From the NCBI GenBank assembly GCA_949357655.1, contig CASHTG010000009.1, forward strand, positions 620,001 through 684,000: DNA of 64,000 nt, read 5' to 3'. The position numbers and the translations under genes were made by a program. The DNA comes from Parascedosporium putredinis (lineage: Eukaryota; Ascomycota; Sordariomycetes; Microascales; Microascaceae). Positions 37,860-49,150 of this stretch are shown here, piece after piece. Below the pieces are notes generated by a model, which was not told the origin of the DNA, ran no database searches, and saw nothing but the letters and a program-made list of their open reading frames with translations. Each line of letters opens with the position of its first letter. Position 1 is the first letter of the stretch.

Positions 37860-38501
37860 ATGAAGACCTCATTCTTCTCCGCCATTTTCCGCAGCAAGTC
37901 CACCAAGACCACCGCCCCGTCCACCGGCGGCGAGTGCAGCATCTGCCTCGAGCAGCCCCTCCCGGCCTCGAACCCTCAGCGCACCAAAAAGGGCGCCACA
38001 GTCACCACCACCGCAGGAGACCAAGGCTCCGCGATCACCGCCAAGGAGCAGTGGTGCATGCTCCCCTGCGGCCACACCTTTGGCCACAAGTGCCTCCGCC
38101 AATGGCTCGGCTCCTCCCACGGAAACCGGGTGTGCCCTCTCTGCCGCGACCCAGCCATCCGCATCTGCGGGCACCCCGTATCGCCCGCCCCGGTGCTCTC
38201 CTCCCACTTCATCCGCCGGCGCCTCGAAACCCGCCTTCTGCGCCGCGGCCTCGAGAACCAGAGGCTCACCAAGTGCTCCTTTTGCGTCTCTAACAAGGAA
38301 ACGCCCCACGACACCCTCCTCGCCATGTTCGGCAAGCACACCGCCGCCGTCGACTGGGCCGCGCACCGCAGATACCACAATCGACTCGTCGAGGCGCGCT
38401 GGAAGGCTTGGTGGGACTCTCAGACGCCCAAGGGCCCCAGGATTGAGGCCGAGACCGAACGCGAGGAGCATACTTTTGCCCTCCAGATCTGCCTCGTCTA
38501 A
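37860..38501 (+). CDS. RING-finger protein (putative E3 ubiquitin ligase)
   Basis: Single intact exon of 213 residues starting MKTSFFSAIFRSKSTK in a CA-rich leader (ACATG context). The zinc-binding pattern is ECSICLE at about residue 22, a long 40-residue loop, MLPCGHTFGHKCLRQWL at about 62-78, and VCPLCRD at about 86. The fifth ligand position holds Gly with His next to it (CGHTFGHKC), unlike the textbook CGH-x-FC-xx-C. A second Cys pair follows (LTKCSFC, about 140). The C-terminus is basic and Trp-rich (ARWKAWWDSQTPKGP). By family it would bring an E2 to a substrate; neither partner can be read from the sequence. There is no membrane segment. Confidence 0.82.
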   Translation: MKTSFFSAIFRSKSTKTTAPSTGGECSICLEQPLPASNPQRTKKGATVTTTAGDQGSAITAKEQWCMLPCGHTFGHKCLRQWLGSSHGNRVCPLCRDPAIRICGHPVSPAPVLSSHFIRRRLETRLLRRGLENQRLTKCSFCVSNKETPHDTLLAMFGKHTAAVDWAAHRRYHNRLVEARWKAWWDSQTPKGPRIEAETEREEHTFALQICLV

Positions 38502-39635
38502 GTAACGGCAGCCACACTCAGAACCAAAAAAGAACACACTTGACACTTGGCACAACTATGATTGAGACGAAAACCAACCTCAAACAACCACACAATCAAA
38601 CAACAACAGATGCTATTTTTGGCATCTTCTCCGGGCGACAAAGAGTCGCCCGATGATACATGTATAAGCCTTGAGGGCCTTTGAATTTAGTTACGGATGC
38701 GAAGTGGGGCGTTTGGATACTGGCTTGAACTTTATATACCGAGGGAAACGACACTTTTATACCCAAGATGACTTTTTTTCCATCAAGGAAATTATGTGGC
38801 GGACAATGAGAATCTTTGTTTTTCTTTTAATTCTTGTATAACAATCTTCAATGGATCTAATGTGGTTATTTCAAATTTAAAGGTTCTTTTTGGGCTCATC
38901 TTTAGACATCTTCAAGATATCATATATATATGAGCATCCGCACTTTCATCTGCAATATATCTAGTTACACACACAGTGGCTTATAAAATGATCCTGAACG
39001 CCTATGTATTCCCTTTGAAGTACACTTGCTATATTTTCAAAGTATAACTAGCCTTTCTTCTTCTTACTCTTCAATATCTCGTAGTTAAATGTAGGAAAGG
39101 GCCTAACCTAGGCCAACCTACAAGACTCTCGCTAGATAAAAATACTTGTAGCTAACACTCTCGCAAGTTTTTAATCTCTAGAGAGTTGACCAGCATGATA
39201 TCCTATTAGTTTCTCTAGAATAATCATCCCGAGATAAAGTGTGTTTGCGTAGAGAGCGGCGTATAAATAGAACAGAATACAAATCTGATCCCTCTACATA
39301 GTGAGGCCCAAGGTTCTGAGGCATCGCCAACACCGTCATGCGGACCTCTGCCCCGCCCTTTTTAACGACGGCAAAAACTTTTTCCTCGCTCCCATTCCTC
39401 TTCCGCACGCCCTCTCTAACATAGCCATACATACATATACATATCCATATATTGATATTTATATACAAACAGCACATATATATCCAGTCCTCCTATCTAT
39501 ATCCCAACCCGTCACCCCCTCGCCCCCGGTCCCCCACCCCTCCCGGCTCCGGAAAACCCTCCTCCCTCCCCCACCGGCCGCCACCCGTCCTCGCCACACC
39601 TATCTCCGGGAGCCTTCTCCCCCCCCCGTCCGGAC
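38502..39635. other. AT-rich stretch between RING and RIT1 genes
   Basis: Bases 38600-39300 are much richer in A and T than the rest of the window (for example CATATATATATGAG near 38920) and hold no plausible gene. The segment looks like a decayed, perhaps RIP-mutated, repeat relic. From 39400 a CA/CT-rich leader precedes RIT1. Confidence 0.5.
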
Positions 39636-41197
39636 ATGTCCCACCAGCCCTCCCTCTCCGACCTCGTCCTCCCCCAGCCCACCCTCTCCTCCGTCCTCTC
39701 CTCCGTAAAGAAATCCAGTCTGTCCGCCCACAACCGCCTCCGCTCCATCCGCCACGATGCCGCCTTCGTTTCCGCCGCTGCCTCCTCTCCTCTGGGCCGC
39801 GGCCGGCCCTCGTCGCCAACGAGCGCTGCGGCAGCTGGTACGTAGACCCGGCCGCGAAGCGCGGAGCGCCTACTTCAAGAGCACCGACGGCCACACTGGC
39901 CAGTGGAAGTTTAGCTCCCGGAGGCTCAACTTGCACCTCTTTGGCCTCATCGAGGAGAATAACGGCATCATCATCGTTGACTCTACTAGGAGAGGGAAAC
40001 GTAAGAAAACCACCCCCTCCCCTTGGCTTGTTCTCATCTCAAGTTCGAGTAACTACTCGCCTCCTCACCAGCTCTATCTACAGTACTGACCTGAGAGCAA
40101 ACCTCTTTGTTTCCCGCTCCTCCAGGCATGCCAGACGCCCTCAGCAAAACCATACCCATCTGGTGCGCCGTCATCAACGCCACCCTCTTCCCCGACCTAA
40201 CCGCCTCCCACGCCCTACGTACCCTCCCAACGTCGTGCCCCCACCGAGCACGCCCAAATCACCGCTCTCCTCCCTTCCTACCTCGCCGCCCTCCGCGCCC
40301 TCGACCTGGACCTCGCTCCTCTCCGTGCCGCCCTCACCAAGCCCCTGCGGCCCTTTTGGGTCACCCCCGACACCACGCTCCCGCTCTCGGTGGACGAGGA
40401 AGAGGAGGGCGGCGGTGATGGTGCGACCGGAACGGGGGCGGGCAAGCCTGCCGTCGTCTTCGACGATGCCCACCCCATCATCTGCCTGACCGCCTCCAAC
40501 AAATCCTCCACGAGCGAAATGTCCACCGCATTCGAGGGCTACGTCCAAGGCGCCGCCGACGACACCGAGCACTGGGCCATGGGCCTCACCGCGCCCTCTT
40601 CTGGTCCTATTACGATCTCCTCCTCTCTACCCACGAGGCTGAGCTTCCTGCCCTCATCTCCTCGCTCCTCCAGAAGCACGAGGACGAGACGGCCGGCAAT
40701 CTCTCGCCTGCTGCCACGAAAGCCACCCTTGTAGCCCCTCGTATCTCCGTGTGCCCCGCGCCTCTCCACCCCCGGCGCCAGCGGACGAATGTCGAATCTC
40801 CTTCGTCTCCGGCCCTGCGTCCCCGCCCGAATCCTGGCAGATCACCCCGGAGCTAATAGAAGTCCGAATCGGCAACCCCCGCCAGGCTAGCAAGAATCTG
40901 CGGTCTGCGCTACCCGAGATATGTGCCTTTGTTGCCCGATTTTCAGAGTCTCACCCTGCAGCGTGCATTCTCGTCTCTTGTCCTACGGGAAAGGACCTCG
41001 CCGTCGCGACCGCTCTCGCTTTGCGGTGTTATTTCTTCGACACCGACGATATGGATGCGCCCTTTCGCGTCCCAAAGGAAGTCGTAATTAATAAGGCAGC
41101 TATTCGAGCACGGCTGGGCCGTATCATGCTCGCCTTTCCTGAAGGCAACCCTCAAAGGGCGACCCTGCAGAGCGTTAATAGTTTTCTGATGGGTTAA
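39636..41197 (+). CDS. RIT1: Initiator tRNA 2'-O-ribosyl phosphate transferase (Rit1)
   Basis: Adds a 2'-O-ribosyl phosphate to A64 of initiator tRNA-Met, which keeps that tRNA out of elongation. The start MSHQPSLSDLVLP precedes a short N-terminal helix region. The N-terminal domain follows: LVANERCGSWYVDP, FKSTDGHTGQWKFSSRRLNL, LFGLIEENNGIIIVDSTRRGK, then after the intron MPDALSKTIPIWCAVINATL. Further along are AFEGYVQGAADDTEHWA and FWSYYDLLL. The C-terminal phosphatase-like domain has HPAACILVSCPTGKDLAVA and ends NSFLMG. The intron is 40001-40125 (GTAAGA/CTCCAG). Frame breaks near 39800, 39865, 40210, 40600 and 40770 are each solved by one base. The assignment is strong on domain order and length. 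Confidence 0.92.
40001..40125 (+). other. Intron of RIT1
   Basis: GTAAGA donor splits the Arg codon after DSTRRGK, and the CTCCAG acceptor resumes at R-MPDALSK, the most conserved junction of the family. Confidence 0.8.
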
Positions 41198-41715
41198 ACG
41201 GCAGCAACTGAAAGTAGCGAAGATTGGTCCCACCAACATCAATTGCGTGTAGAGCTCCCCCTTGTAACATATAGAATAGGGTCAGGAGATTAGACCAGCT
41301 TGTGTTGGATAGCACGATTATGGGTTTAGGATAGCAAGTTGACGCAAATCTATGTCTATTTCGTGGGTGATCATGTACCTAAATGCCCTTGGGAGCCCCT
41401 CAACGAAACCGACTAGCAGTATGCGCAGCAAAATTAACTATTGGCGGACCATTGAGAGGTACCGACATGTATCGACTTTTCCAGTCCTTTTGCTTCCCTT
41501 CCCTTCCGCGTGTTTTTTTTCATCGTTTTTTGTTACACATCTTCAAAAGAGGATTAAGCCTCGTTTTGTTCGAATCCCCCTCTGAATCTTGCTAGTATCG
41601 TCTGCGTCTCTCCTGAGCCGAATCCACGCGTCGCTTCGTTACATCATAACGCTTTCGTTGAGAAAGAAAATGAGATAAAAGAAAATTAAGTGACACCGCC
41701 TCCTCTTTTCGTCTC
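41198..41715. other. Convergent intergenic region
   Basis: 3' flanks of RIT1 (+) and the HAD gene (-), T-rich around 41500-41545. No gene seen. Confidence 0.6.
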
Positions 41716-42758
41716 TTACATGGCCTCGATCTTGGCAAGAGCGGCGGGGAACTCGCTCCAGTCATCCATGACAAGGACGGCACCAGCGTCCTTGAGGACC
41801 TGGGTCATCTCGGCCTTCTTGTCAGCGGGGTAGGGGCCGGTGTAGCCGAGGACCTTGATGCCGGCGCGGAAACCAGAAGAGGTACCGCTCTTGGAGTCCT
41901 CAATAGCAACGCACTCCTCGGCCTTCTTGCCAAGAACCTTCATGGAGTGAATGTAGATGGCGGGGTCAGGCTTGGAGGTGGGGGTAGGGAGAGAGGTGGC
42001 GGCAGAGAAGACGTCGTCCTCGGGGAAGTACTTGGACTGGTCGACCTTCTCGATGGAGGCGAGAACTCGGCGCTTGGCAGAGGACGAGACGACGGCAAGC
42101 TTGTACTTGCCCTCAGCCTGGAGCTTGTCGAGCTGGTCCATGACACCAACGCAGGGGCGACCCTCAGCCTTGATCTTGGCAATGACGGCATCCTCCTCAG
42201 CGGTAACGTAGTGCTCAAGCTCCTCGGGGGTGAGCTTGATTCCGTAGCGCTGCTGGAGGGAGCCAAGCATGCCGCGGAAGTTCTGGCCAACGAACTCCGA
42301 GATCAAAGACTCGCCAGTGAAGGTCTTGTCAACCTGCTGGCCCTTGCAGATGCCATTGATAATCTCGGCGCAGGCAGCGAAAGCGAGCTCCTCGGAGAGA
42401 ACGAGGGTGTTGTCGCAGTCGAAGAGAAGGGTGGTGATCTACAACAAACACATTCATTAGTTAGCTCCATCATCATTATTCGTCCCTAAGCCCTTTAGGC
42501 TGGGGTGCATCTTGAGGTGCTGCCCAATCTGGTTCTGTGAAGGCGAGAATTCCTAGGTGTGCAAGTGGGGTTGACAAAGTTATGGGAGAGTAACATTTGG
42601 GAAGTACCGGCTAGCACGAGGTAGAACGGAAGGCGGCATGGGAAGAATAAAACAGGGGAAAATATGGGCGGAGAGATAAGGTACAGTGCTAGTTTGTTCA
42701 CCCACTCCTGGAGCTAGCTCGATCTGGGCTGATGGGAGAGAGATCTTACCTGAGGCAT
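41716..42758 (-). CDS. HAD-superfamily sugar-phosphatase-like hydrolase
   Basis: Two exons: a nine-base exon 42758-42750 (MPQ) and 42438-41716, with a 311-bp intron; 243 residues, frame fully intact. The nucleophile motif is LLFDCDNTLVLSE (DxDxT) at residue 9. A helical cap follows (EELAFAACAEIINGICKGQQ, ISEFVGQNFRGMLGSLQQRY), then motif II LAVVSSSAKRRV, motif III lysine in TSKPDPAIYIHS and the acidic motif VAIEDSKSG. This resembles phosphoglycolate/2-deoxyglucose-6-phosphate/glycerol-phosphatase-like C1-cap HADs; the substrate is not fixed by sequence. The regular, C-ending codon use suggests strong expression. Unlike its GC-rich neighbours it has no frame break. Confidence 0.9.
42439..42749 (-). 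other. Long first intron after a 9-bp exon of the HAD gene
   Basis: ATGCCTCAG is followed directly by GTAAGA; the acceptor TTGTAG precedes ATCACCACC. The only start that puts the DxDxT motif near residue 9 uses this tiny exon. Confidence 0.75.
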
Positions 42759-45700
42759 GTTGGCGTTGTTGGTTGTGTAGAATTTCTTAACGGGTCTAAG
42801 AAGTCTCGCGAGTTCAATGGATCAAGACTGAGCCTGTGACGAGAGAGAAGAGGTTAGAGCAAGTCATAAATGGGCTTGGACTTGGAAAGGGGAGAGGAGG
42901 GGATGCCGAGGAGGCAGTCGAGTCTGACAGGAGGTGTGGAGGGGTACTATGACGTGTCGAGGAAGACCTTGGCAGGTGGGTGTACTGACCTGATTTTGGA
43001 GTAGTTGTCTTTTGGGTTGGGAGATGAAAGAGATGGATGAGGGAGGCAGAGGAGACGAGAAAGGGCTTGGGCAGAGGGGCTTCCTTGTATCTCTTATATA
43101 CCATTTCCCAAGCTGGAGCAAGCTGGAGCAAGAAGGGCAGGGAAGCGTCAACAAAGGGAAACCTCGACCCTCACCCACCCCCACCACAGGTCGGAGTGAG
43201 TGGGACGTCATGATAGGTCGCCCTTTCCACCTCTCTCAGACAACCCCATGCTGCGGCCATCCAAGACCATCAGAAATGTACACTGGTACGAGCAAGGTGC
43301 CTGAATCAACGAGTATCTATTCCTCCTATCTACAATGTGTTGATACGTGCGAAGCAGGCCCTTTGCCCAGCTACAAGGTACCTTGCTCTTGGGCTGGTCG
43401 AGGTTGGGGAAGGATTCGTTCGAGGTAATAGTACCAGACATTGACCCCGCCACGTTGCTGGTCGCAGCTTTTCAAGCTAGGAAGCTTGCTTCCCGGGTCC
43501 CGAGCCAGTTGTAGCTGCCACATTGAGATGGAAGCTCGACGGGGGCAACAGCAAAGGAAGAAAAAAACAATCAGTGAGGAAGAGGAACGAAAAGGTACCA
43601 GGGACACCATGCGTGGATAGCTACTGCCCAAACAATGGATACATGTGGTCAGCCATGCGGTGTATTGTACCAGTGGATGGTACTGATCCTGGCAGCTCTC
43701 AGGGGTGAAGTTGTATGGGACCTGGATGGGGGAGGGAGCTGAAGCTCTGGGCTGGGTTGATCAAATGTCAATTAATCCCGAGGTCATCTTTTTTTGGCGC
43801 CGAGTTTCACTTGTTTGTCAGATCCAAAACGAGGAGCTTTGCCCACCGAAAGCTATCGATTGGGCAAGGGGTGAGGGCTTTCTCAAGCCTCTATCTAGCT
43901 AAACGCTGTTCTTTTCCCATCCATCATCGATCCATCTATCCATAGAATAGATCCTGTTAGCCAAGCGGGGCTGGATCCCTCTCCAGGAACGCGTAGTGGG
44001 CGACATGACGCAGTCTCTCTTGTTCTCTGCGAAAACTCGGCTTGGTTTTTGGCCACCTCCGGGACAAGAACCAAGAGCTAGCGAACTGAACTGGCGCCAG
44101 TCCTCTGCCCCTCCCCTCCACGCCCCCTTAAAGAGGAACACCATGTCGTATCCTCTTCCGACCCGCGCGGGTCTTGGCCGTGGAGCTCGTCACGGCCCAG
44201 CCGCCGAATTCTCCACCATCACGTCCTGCCGCCTTGCAATTGATGGATAACAGGCCGAGCAAAGGCCCAGCTAGCCGTGTTATCCCGATTAGACGAAAGT
44301 ACTCGGGCTGTGATGATGTCTGCGCAACAGAACCTTGGCCTGTACTGCCATGGAGGACGGGCAAATTATGATTTACAGCACCATTCAGATTGTGTCGCAG
44401 CACTCCCGTCGCGAAAAATGGCTGCCCCACTCTGGGCAGCAAGGTTCGAAGAAATTATTTACCCCGCCCCCGCCTTGCCCATGGGAGAGGACAATGACAA
44501 TGACCAGAGTGCTCAATCGTGCGTTCGGCGAGACGCGACTGATTGCCCTGCCTGCATGGGCACAACCACCCCATCCATCTCGAGCGAGGCGCCGGCTCCA
44601 AAACAGCGGTGGGAAAGGGGGCCATGTCAGTCTTTGGCGCGAACGGATGGGTGGGAGAGAGTCCTTCCAGGTTTCGGAGGTGCAACGAACAATGGTCGCC
44701 TCACTAACTCGTGTTCTATCCACGGCGCCACTAGCCTCAGTCCAGCTCAGCATTCCAACCAGGGTAGGTCCGTAGTGGCACCTTTAGCGTCTTCTGATGT
44801 CGTACCTACCTACATGTTCTTGACCTGCATCGGATTGGGCCCCGGCACCTCCTCAAGCCTGGCAACCCGTGCCAAACGGCGACAACGAAAAGAAGGTGAG
44901 CTGGCAACTAAAATACTACTTGTATGGCCGGTGGTCGAAAGGAGGAGAGGTCCTGGAGGGGCAAGTGCGATGCAGTTGGCATCTCTCCTTCTCACTCTGA
45001 CCCCCGCTAAACCAAAAGCTATCGTTAAATCTTCCAGTTCTGGGGGCCTCGTCCGAGCTTAGCGAACCACCCCCAGATGTTGAAGCTAGATCTGGCGCTC
45101 TAAGCTCTGGTCTCGGAACAGGGTGTATGATTCTCCCAAGGATGGATCGGAAACGTGAGAAGGCGGTCAACGAACCGGCCACCCTACAAGCTCTCCCTTC
45201 TTGGTTTCATCACCACACAAGCTGCGTTATAGCGATCACGCCTGCGAAGCCCAGGCTCATTGATGAGGTTCATCGCCGCCCACGAAGTGTTGGATTCGTG
45301 AGCTAGCTCGCCGCCAATCACCCCCAGAACGGTAAGGAATCCCCTCACACAGCCCCGCGGTTTACAGAGGAGCTCGCCATGCGGTAAATCCGAGGATAGG
45401 CGTTTCACAACAGCTCCCATGCCTTGTTTCTCACCCCAAAAGAAAAATCCATTTCGAGCCAGGGGGTGGTGGGAGGTAGCGAGAATGGCAAGGGAGAAGG
45501 GGTGGGGTGAGGAAGAAGGCTGCCCCTCCCCGCCCTCACGCTCCTCTCAGTGCGGCGGGGCGGTCAGAACATTCTGAATAATTGAAGGCTGTTGTTCCAA
45601 TGCCTCGCGAGGGTGTCAAAGTAACATAGGATGGAACCGTTGAGACAACAAACACTGGGATCCGCCCCCAAAACTCTCGAGCCTTTCTTCTCCGTTTGTA

Positions 45701-48255
45701 ACGAATGACACCCCGCTCAATGGTTTGTCATAGAAATTGTCCCATGCCTATTGTCGAGAAATAATCTCACACGAGGCGAAAGGTTATCCGTAGCTTGTTT
45801 CTTTATTTCCTCCTGATCCCCTCTCTCCCATCTACGGAGTATTACATTACGCTCTCCGTCTCGTTATCTTTCCTGTGCCAGATAATCCCTATCTCCCATG
45901 TATGGAGGGGGTGGAGGGCGACCCCATCCTAGTTCGGATGGGCTGGCCGAGATTGGACGTTGGCTGCTCGATCTATGTGTGTGCTGCTATATTGGTTTCT
46001 CCGTTTGAATGCTTTGATTCTTTGTCTTTTTGCTCTTTCGTTTTTAGCGAGCGGCCTGGCCCTTTCAGACCGACGGGAGAGCCGCACTAATAAAAATTCC
46101 CTGAGCCGACTGGACACGATGCTACGGCGAAAGACTGAGCCAGCAGACCAGCCGAACGGGAAGGACGGGGACGGGCCACTGGCTAGAGGCCCCGCTAGGC
46201 CGACAAAGCAGCACGAGGAGCAGGAGCTCCAGCAGAATGCATCGACCAACTGGAGGGATCAATGACTCCTTTGGGCGAGGGCCCTCATTGTGAGAGGTCC
46301 CTGGATGGATAGGATGGAAGCGGTTGTGATTTCTGCCAAGAGGACCCTTATAAGCCACCGATATGGTATGGTACGGTACATCCAGTGTGCATTTGAACCG
46401 TGCTGCGACCTGGCTGCTTCGCACATGGACGCACGCAGCTCAAGCATACAGAAGAGTATCTGCCATGTCTACAAAGAGAGGGACGCTCACCAAAAAAGAA
46501 GAAAAAGGAAAAAGAAAAGAAAAGGAGAAGGAGACGCACGCAGTCCCCACCGCCATATTGATTCGTGCCCTTTTGTTCCCACCACGAGGCTCAGCTCAAT
46601 GCTCCGAGCGGTGGACCGGCGGTGGATGAGGAGGGTGTGCCCGCGCTCGTGCTTGTTCCCCCGACTCATTCTCTACTTATTTATTACTACCGAATACTTG
46701 CTGCATGAGGTGGCATGAGACATTGAGATACAAGTATCACTCTTCGTACAAACTGGGCGGGTGCTCGTTTCGCGAGACTCGTAGCGCACCTGCAAGTGCA
46801 TGGGAAAGGAGATGGGAGCTGTCCGAGTCCGGAAGAACAAAGATTAATGGTAGAGATGGGAGAATGCCATGCAAAGCTCCTTGCATCGAGAGCCAAGAGA
46901 GGGCGACAAAGAAGCACAATAACACAACGTTCTTGAACGTGAACGTGTATCTGCGCCAGTCACCAGTCACCAGTCACCAATCCTCAACCCCTGCTGCTTG
47001 ATATCAGTTGCACTGGCTCTGCGCCGCGTGGGATTTCGTGAGGCAATTCTTCCAGTCTGATTCTACTGCTCACCCCAGCCGAAACACGCTTCATACATAT
47101 TTCAGCTAGAGCGTGGGCACTGAGCCCGTGATCATTAGGAGATAATCTTCGTGGAGTTTTCCGGAGAGGATTGATGTGTCGTTTCCATGTGTCCAGCACC
47201 TGGCCAAAAGAAAAAAAAAAAAAAAAAAAGACCCCCTTGAGCAACAAGGCCCCCGGCCACCCCGGCCTCCTTTTCTGTCCTCGTGATGTTCGATCTTCTC
47301 CCACCCCTGTCTGGAAAAGCGCCCTAGATCCAGGAAAAGAAAAGAGCCTCACTTCACTCCAGATAGTCTCTTCTATTCTATTCTCCTCCTCACCCCTCGT
47401 TGACAGCAACACGCCCCCTGGCTGTTCCCAACGATCCCGGGAGGGCCAAAGGTGGGCAAAAGGTGGGGTGAAAGGGGGGCACTTGCTTCCACAAAAGCTA
47501 TTGCGGTCTTGTCATTGTCTCCGTTGCGACGAGACTTGGGAACAGTAACCACGCTCTTGGGTTTGGATGCCGGATGCGGAGCTGTTGTTTGAGCTGAACT
47601 GTCTCTTCTTGATCAACAGAATATTATACAGACGAGAGAGAGCGCGCTAGAGACAGATAGAGGATGGAACGAGAAAAGATGCACAGGTACGCATTACACG
47701 TAAAAGCCGTGTACAGCTGCCAGAGATGCCGTTTTTGGGGGAGAAGGGATGCGAATTTCGGAACCTCCAAAGCCCAAAAAAGCGTGCAAAATATTGGACC
47801 TACACAAAAGTCTTGGGGTCGCTGACAAGGAAGGTGGCTTCCGGCGGGTTGTGGCAGAGAGGAGTGTGGAGGTAACTAGTGTACATACGTTGCTACCTCA
47901 CCCTGTCAAGGACCACTATGCTATTATCCCAACTTCCATAACTAGGCTATTGGAGACTGGACCCTAGACCTAAGTAGAGCTATCCCATCTATAAAAGCAG
48001 CTCTCTTGATCGATGGTCGTCTTAATACCCCTAGACAGTGCAAGTTACAGCTTTTATTTTGAAGGTATTCTTGCTGTCCCCGGTGAGATCAAGGACATAC
48101 ATGGTGAGCTGTGTCTGGCGAAGGGACGGCTACAGTGGAAGCAACCGAGTTTGTATCCCCTCGCTCAGTCTCTCCCCCCCCCCGAGCGAGCTTGGTTTCG
48201 GAGACCCAAAAGAAGTGCCGCATCTTCTCGGTCGCCATTTGCATGTTCTTAAGGC
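42759..48255. other. 5.5-kb intergenic region
   Basis: Includes the HAD promoter (CT/GA-skewed, 42800-43130), a poly-A tract at about 47205-47229 and a triple CAGTCAC repeat near 46956-46980. A 261-codon plus-strand frame at 44277-45062 has no domain, and its amino-acid make-up follows the local base composition. No gene supported. Confidence 0.45.
46956..46980. repeat. CAGTCAC triple direct repeat
   Basis: Three consecutive copies of a heptamer (CAGTCAC CAGTCAC CAGTCAC), with a fourth decayed. Confidence 0.7.
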
Positions 48256-49150
48256 CTATAGGAGCCCTCCTGGAGGCCCGATGCAAATGACTTTCCCATA
48301 GAATTCCGTAGCTTGTTGTAGATTCGTGCATCCCCCATTGATCCATGAGTTATACTTTGTCAGCGAACCGAGTCCGATATCCTTTGCCACCTCGATAGTG
48401 AAGCAAGTATCCTCCGGCTGCAAGTAGTACGTTTGGCAGGTCAACGGGATGCAGACCTGGACCCCGGCGTCTATATTCAAACAGTTTGGAATAAAGGCTT
48501 GGTTGCCCATGTAAAATGATGCACCCGGCACACTGGTGGCATTGGCAATTGATTCGCATGTATTTCCGGCCCGGGTATTATACCATTGTCCGGTCAAGCA
48601 ATACCGCTCTGGCTCGGGCTGAGGAGGAAGCAGCGGAAGAGGAATCTCTGTAGGTCCGGTTACGTTACAGTGTCCATAGACATATTCAAGCTGTTCCTTC
48701 CAGAAGTCGTCGTAGGTGGAGTACTGGGAGGACTGCATCATCGTAAGGCGATTGATGTGACAAGAGTGGCAAAGCTCTGCCTGTGGCATCTCGGTGATGT
48801 CAGACACAAGGCTGAATTCGTCAATGATGTCTGCAGAGGCGGAACAAAGTTAATATCTAGAACAGGTTTCTTGATATTTTCCCTTGTATACCACAGCCCT
48901 CTCGGATTAACGTACCATTGCAATAGTCGCCAGTCACGGAGTCCTTCAGGCAGGTCTCGTTAAACCCAGCCCAAATATATCCGCCAAACTTAGTAGGGAG
49001 AGCATTACTCAGAAGCTTTCCTTTGCAGTTTACCGCGACGGAATCGAACCAGCTCCTCAAGGACGTTGAGCAGTCGGTGGTGCAGATGAGGTCCGTCAAA
49101 GTGTCATTGTTCAGGGAGCCTCGGTACGTGAGCTCTACCAGTCGCCATCC
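48256..49150 (-). pseudogene. LysM-domain protein fragment, lacking the usual ends
   Basis: Exons about 49150-48916 and 48830-48256, intron 48915-48831 (GTACGT/CTGCAG). It reads LTYRGSLNNDTLTDLICTTD, a Cys-rich domain common in secreted fungal LysM proteins (FNETCLKDSVTGDYCNDIID, LCHSCHINRLTMMQSSQYS, YVYGHCNVTG). Two LysM repeats follow: WYNTRAGNTCESIANATSVP to VCIPLTC, and YYLQPEDTCFTIEVAKDIGL to KVICIGPPGG. LysM modules bind chitin or related glycans and often act as secreted effectors or wall proteins. Signal peptide and N-terminal segment are absent: an in-frame stop lies just upstream, where the preceding gene ends. The product also stops right after the second LysM, where relatives usually continue. 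No internal stop is present, so it may be a recent truncation or part of a fusion. Confidence 0.7.

Noticed and set aside
44277..45062. 261-codon plus-strand frame
   Set aside because: No domain, no splice sites and composition like the spacer. Other long frames overlap it on both strands.
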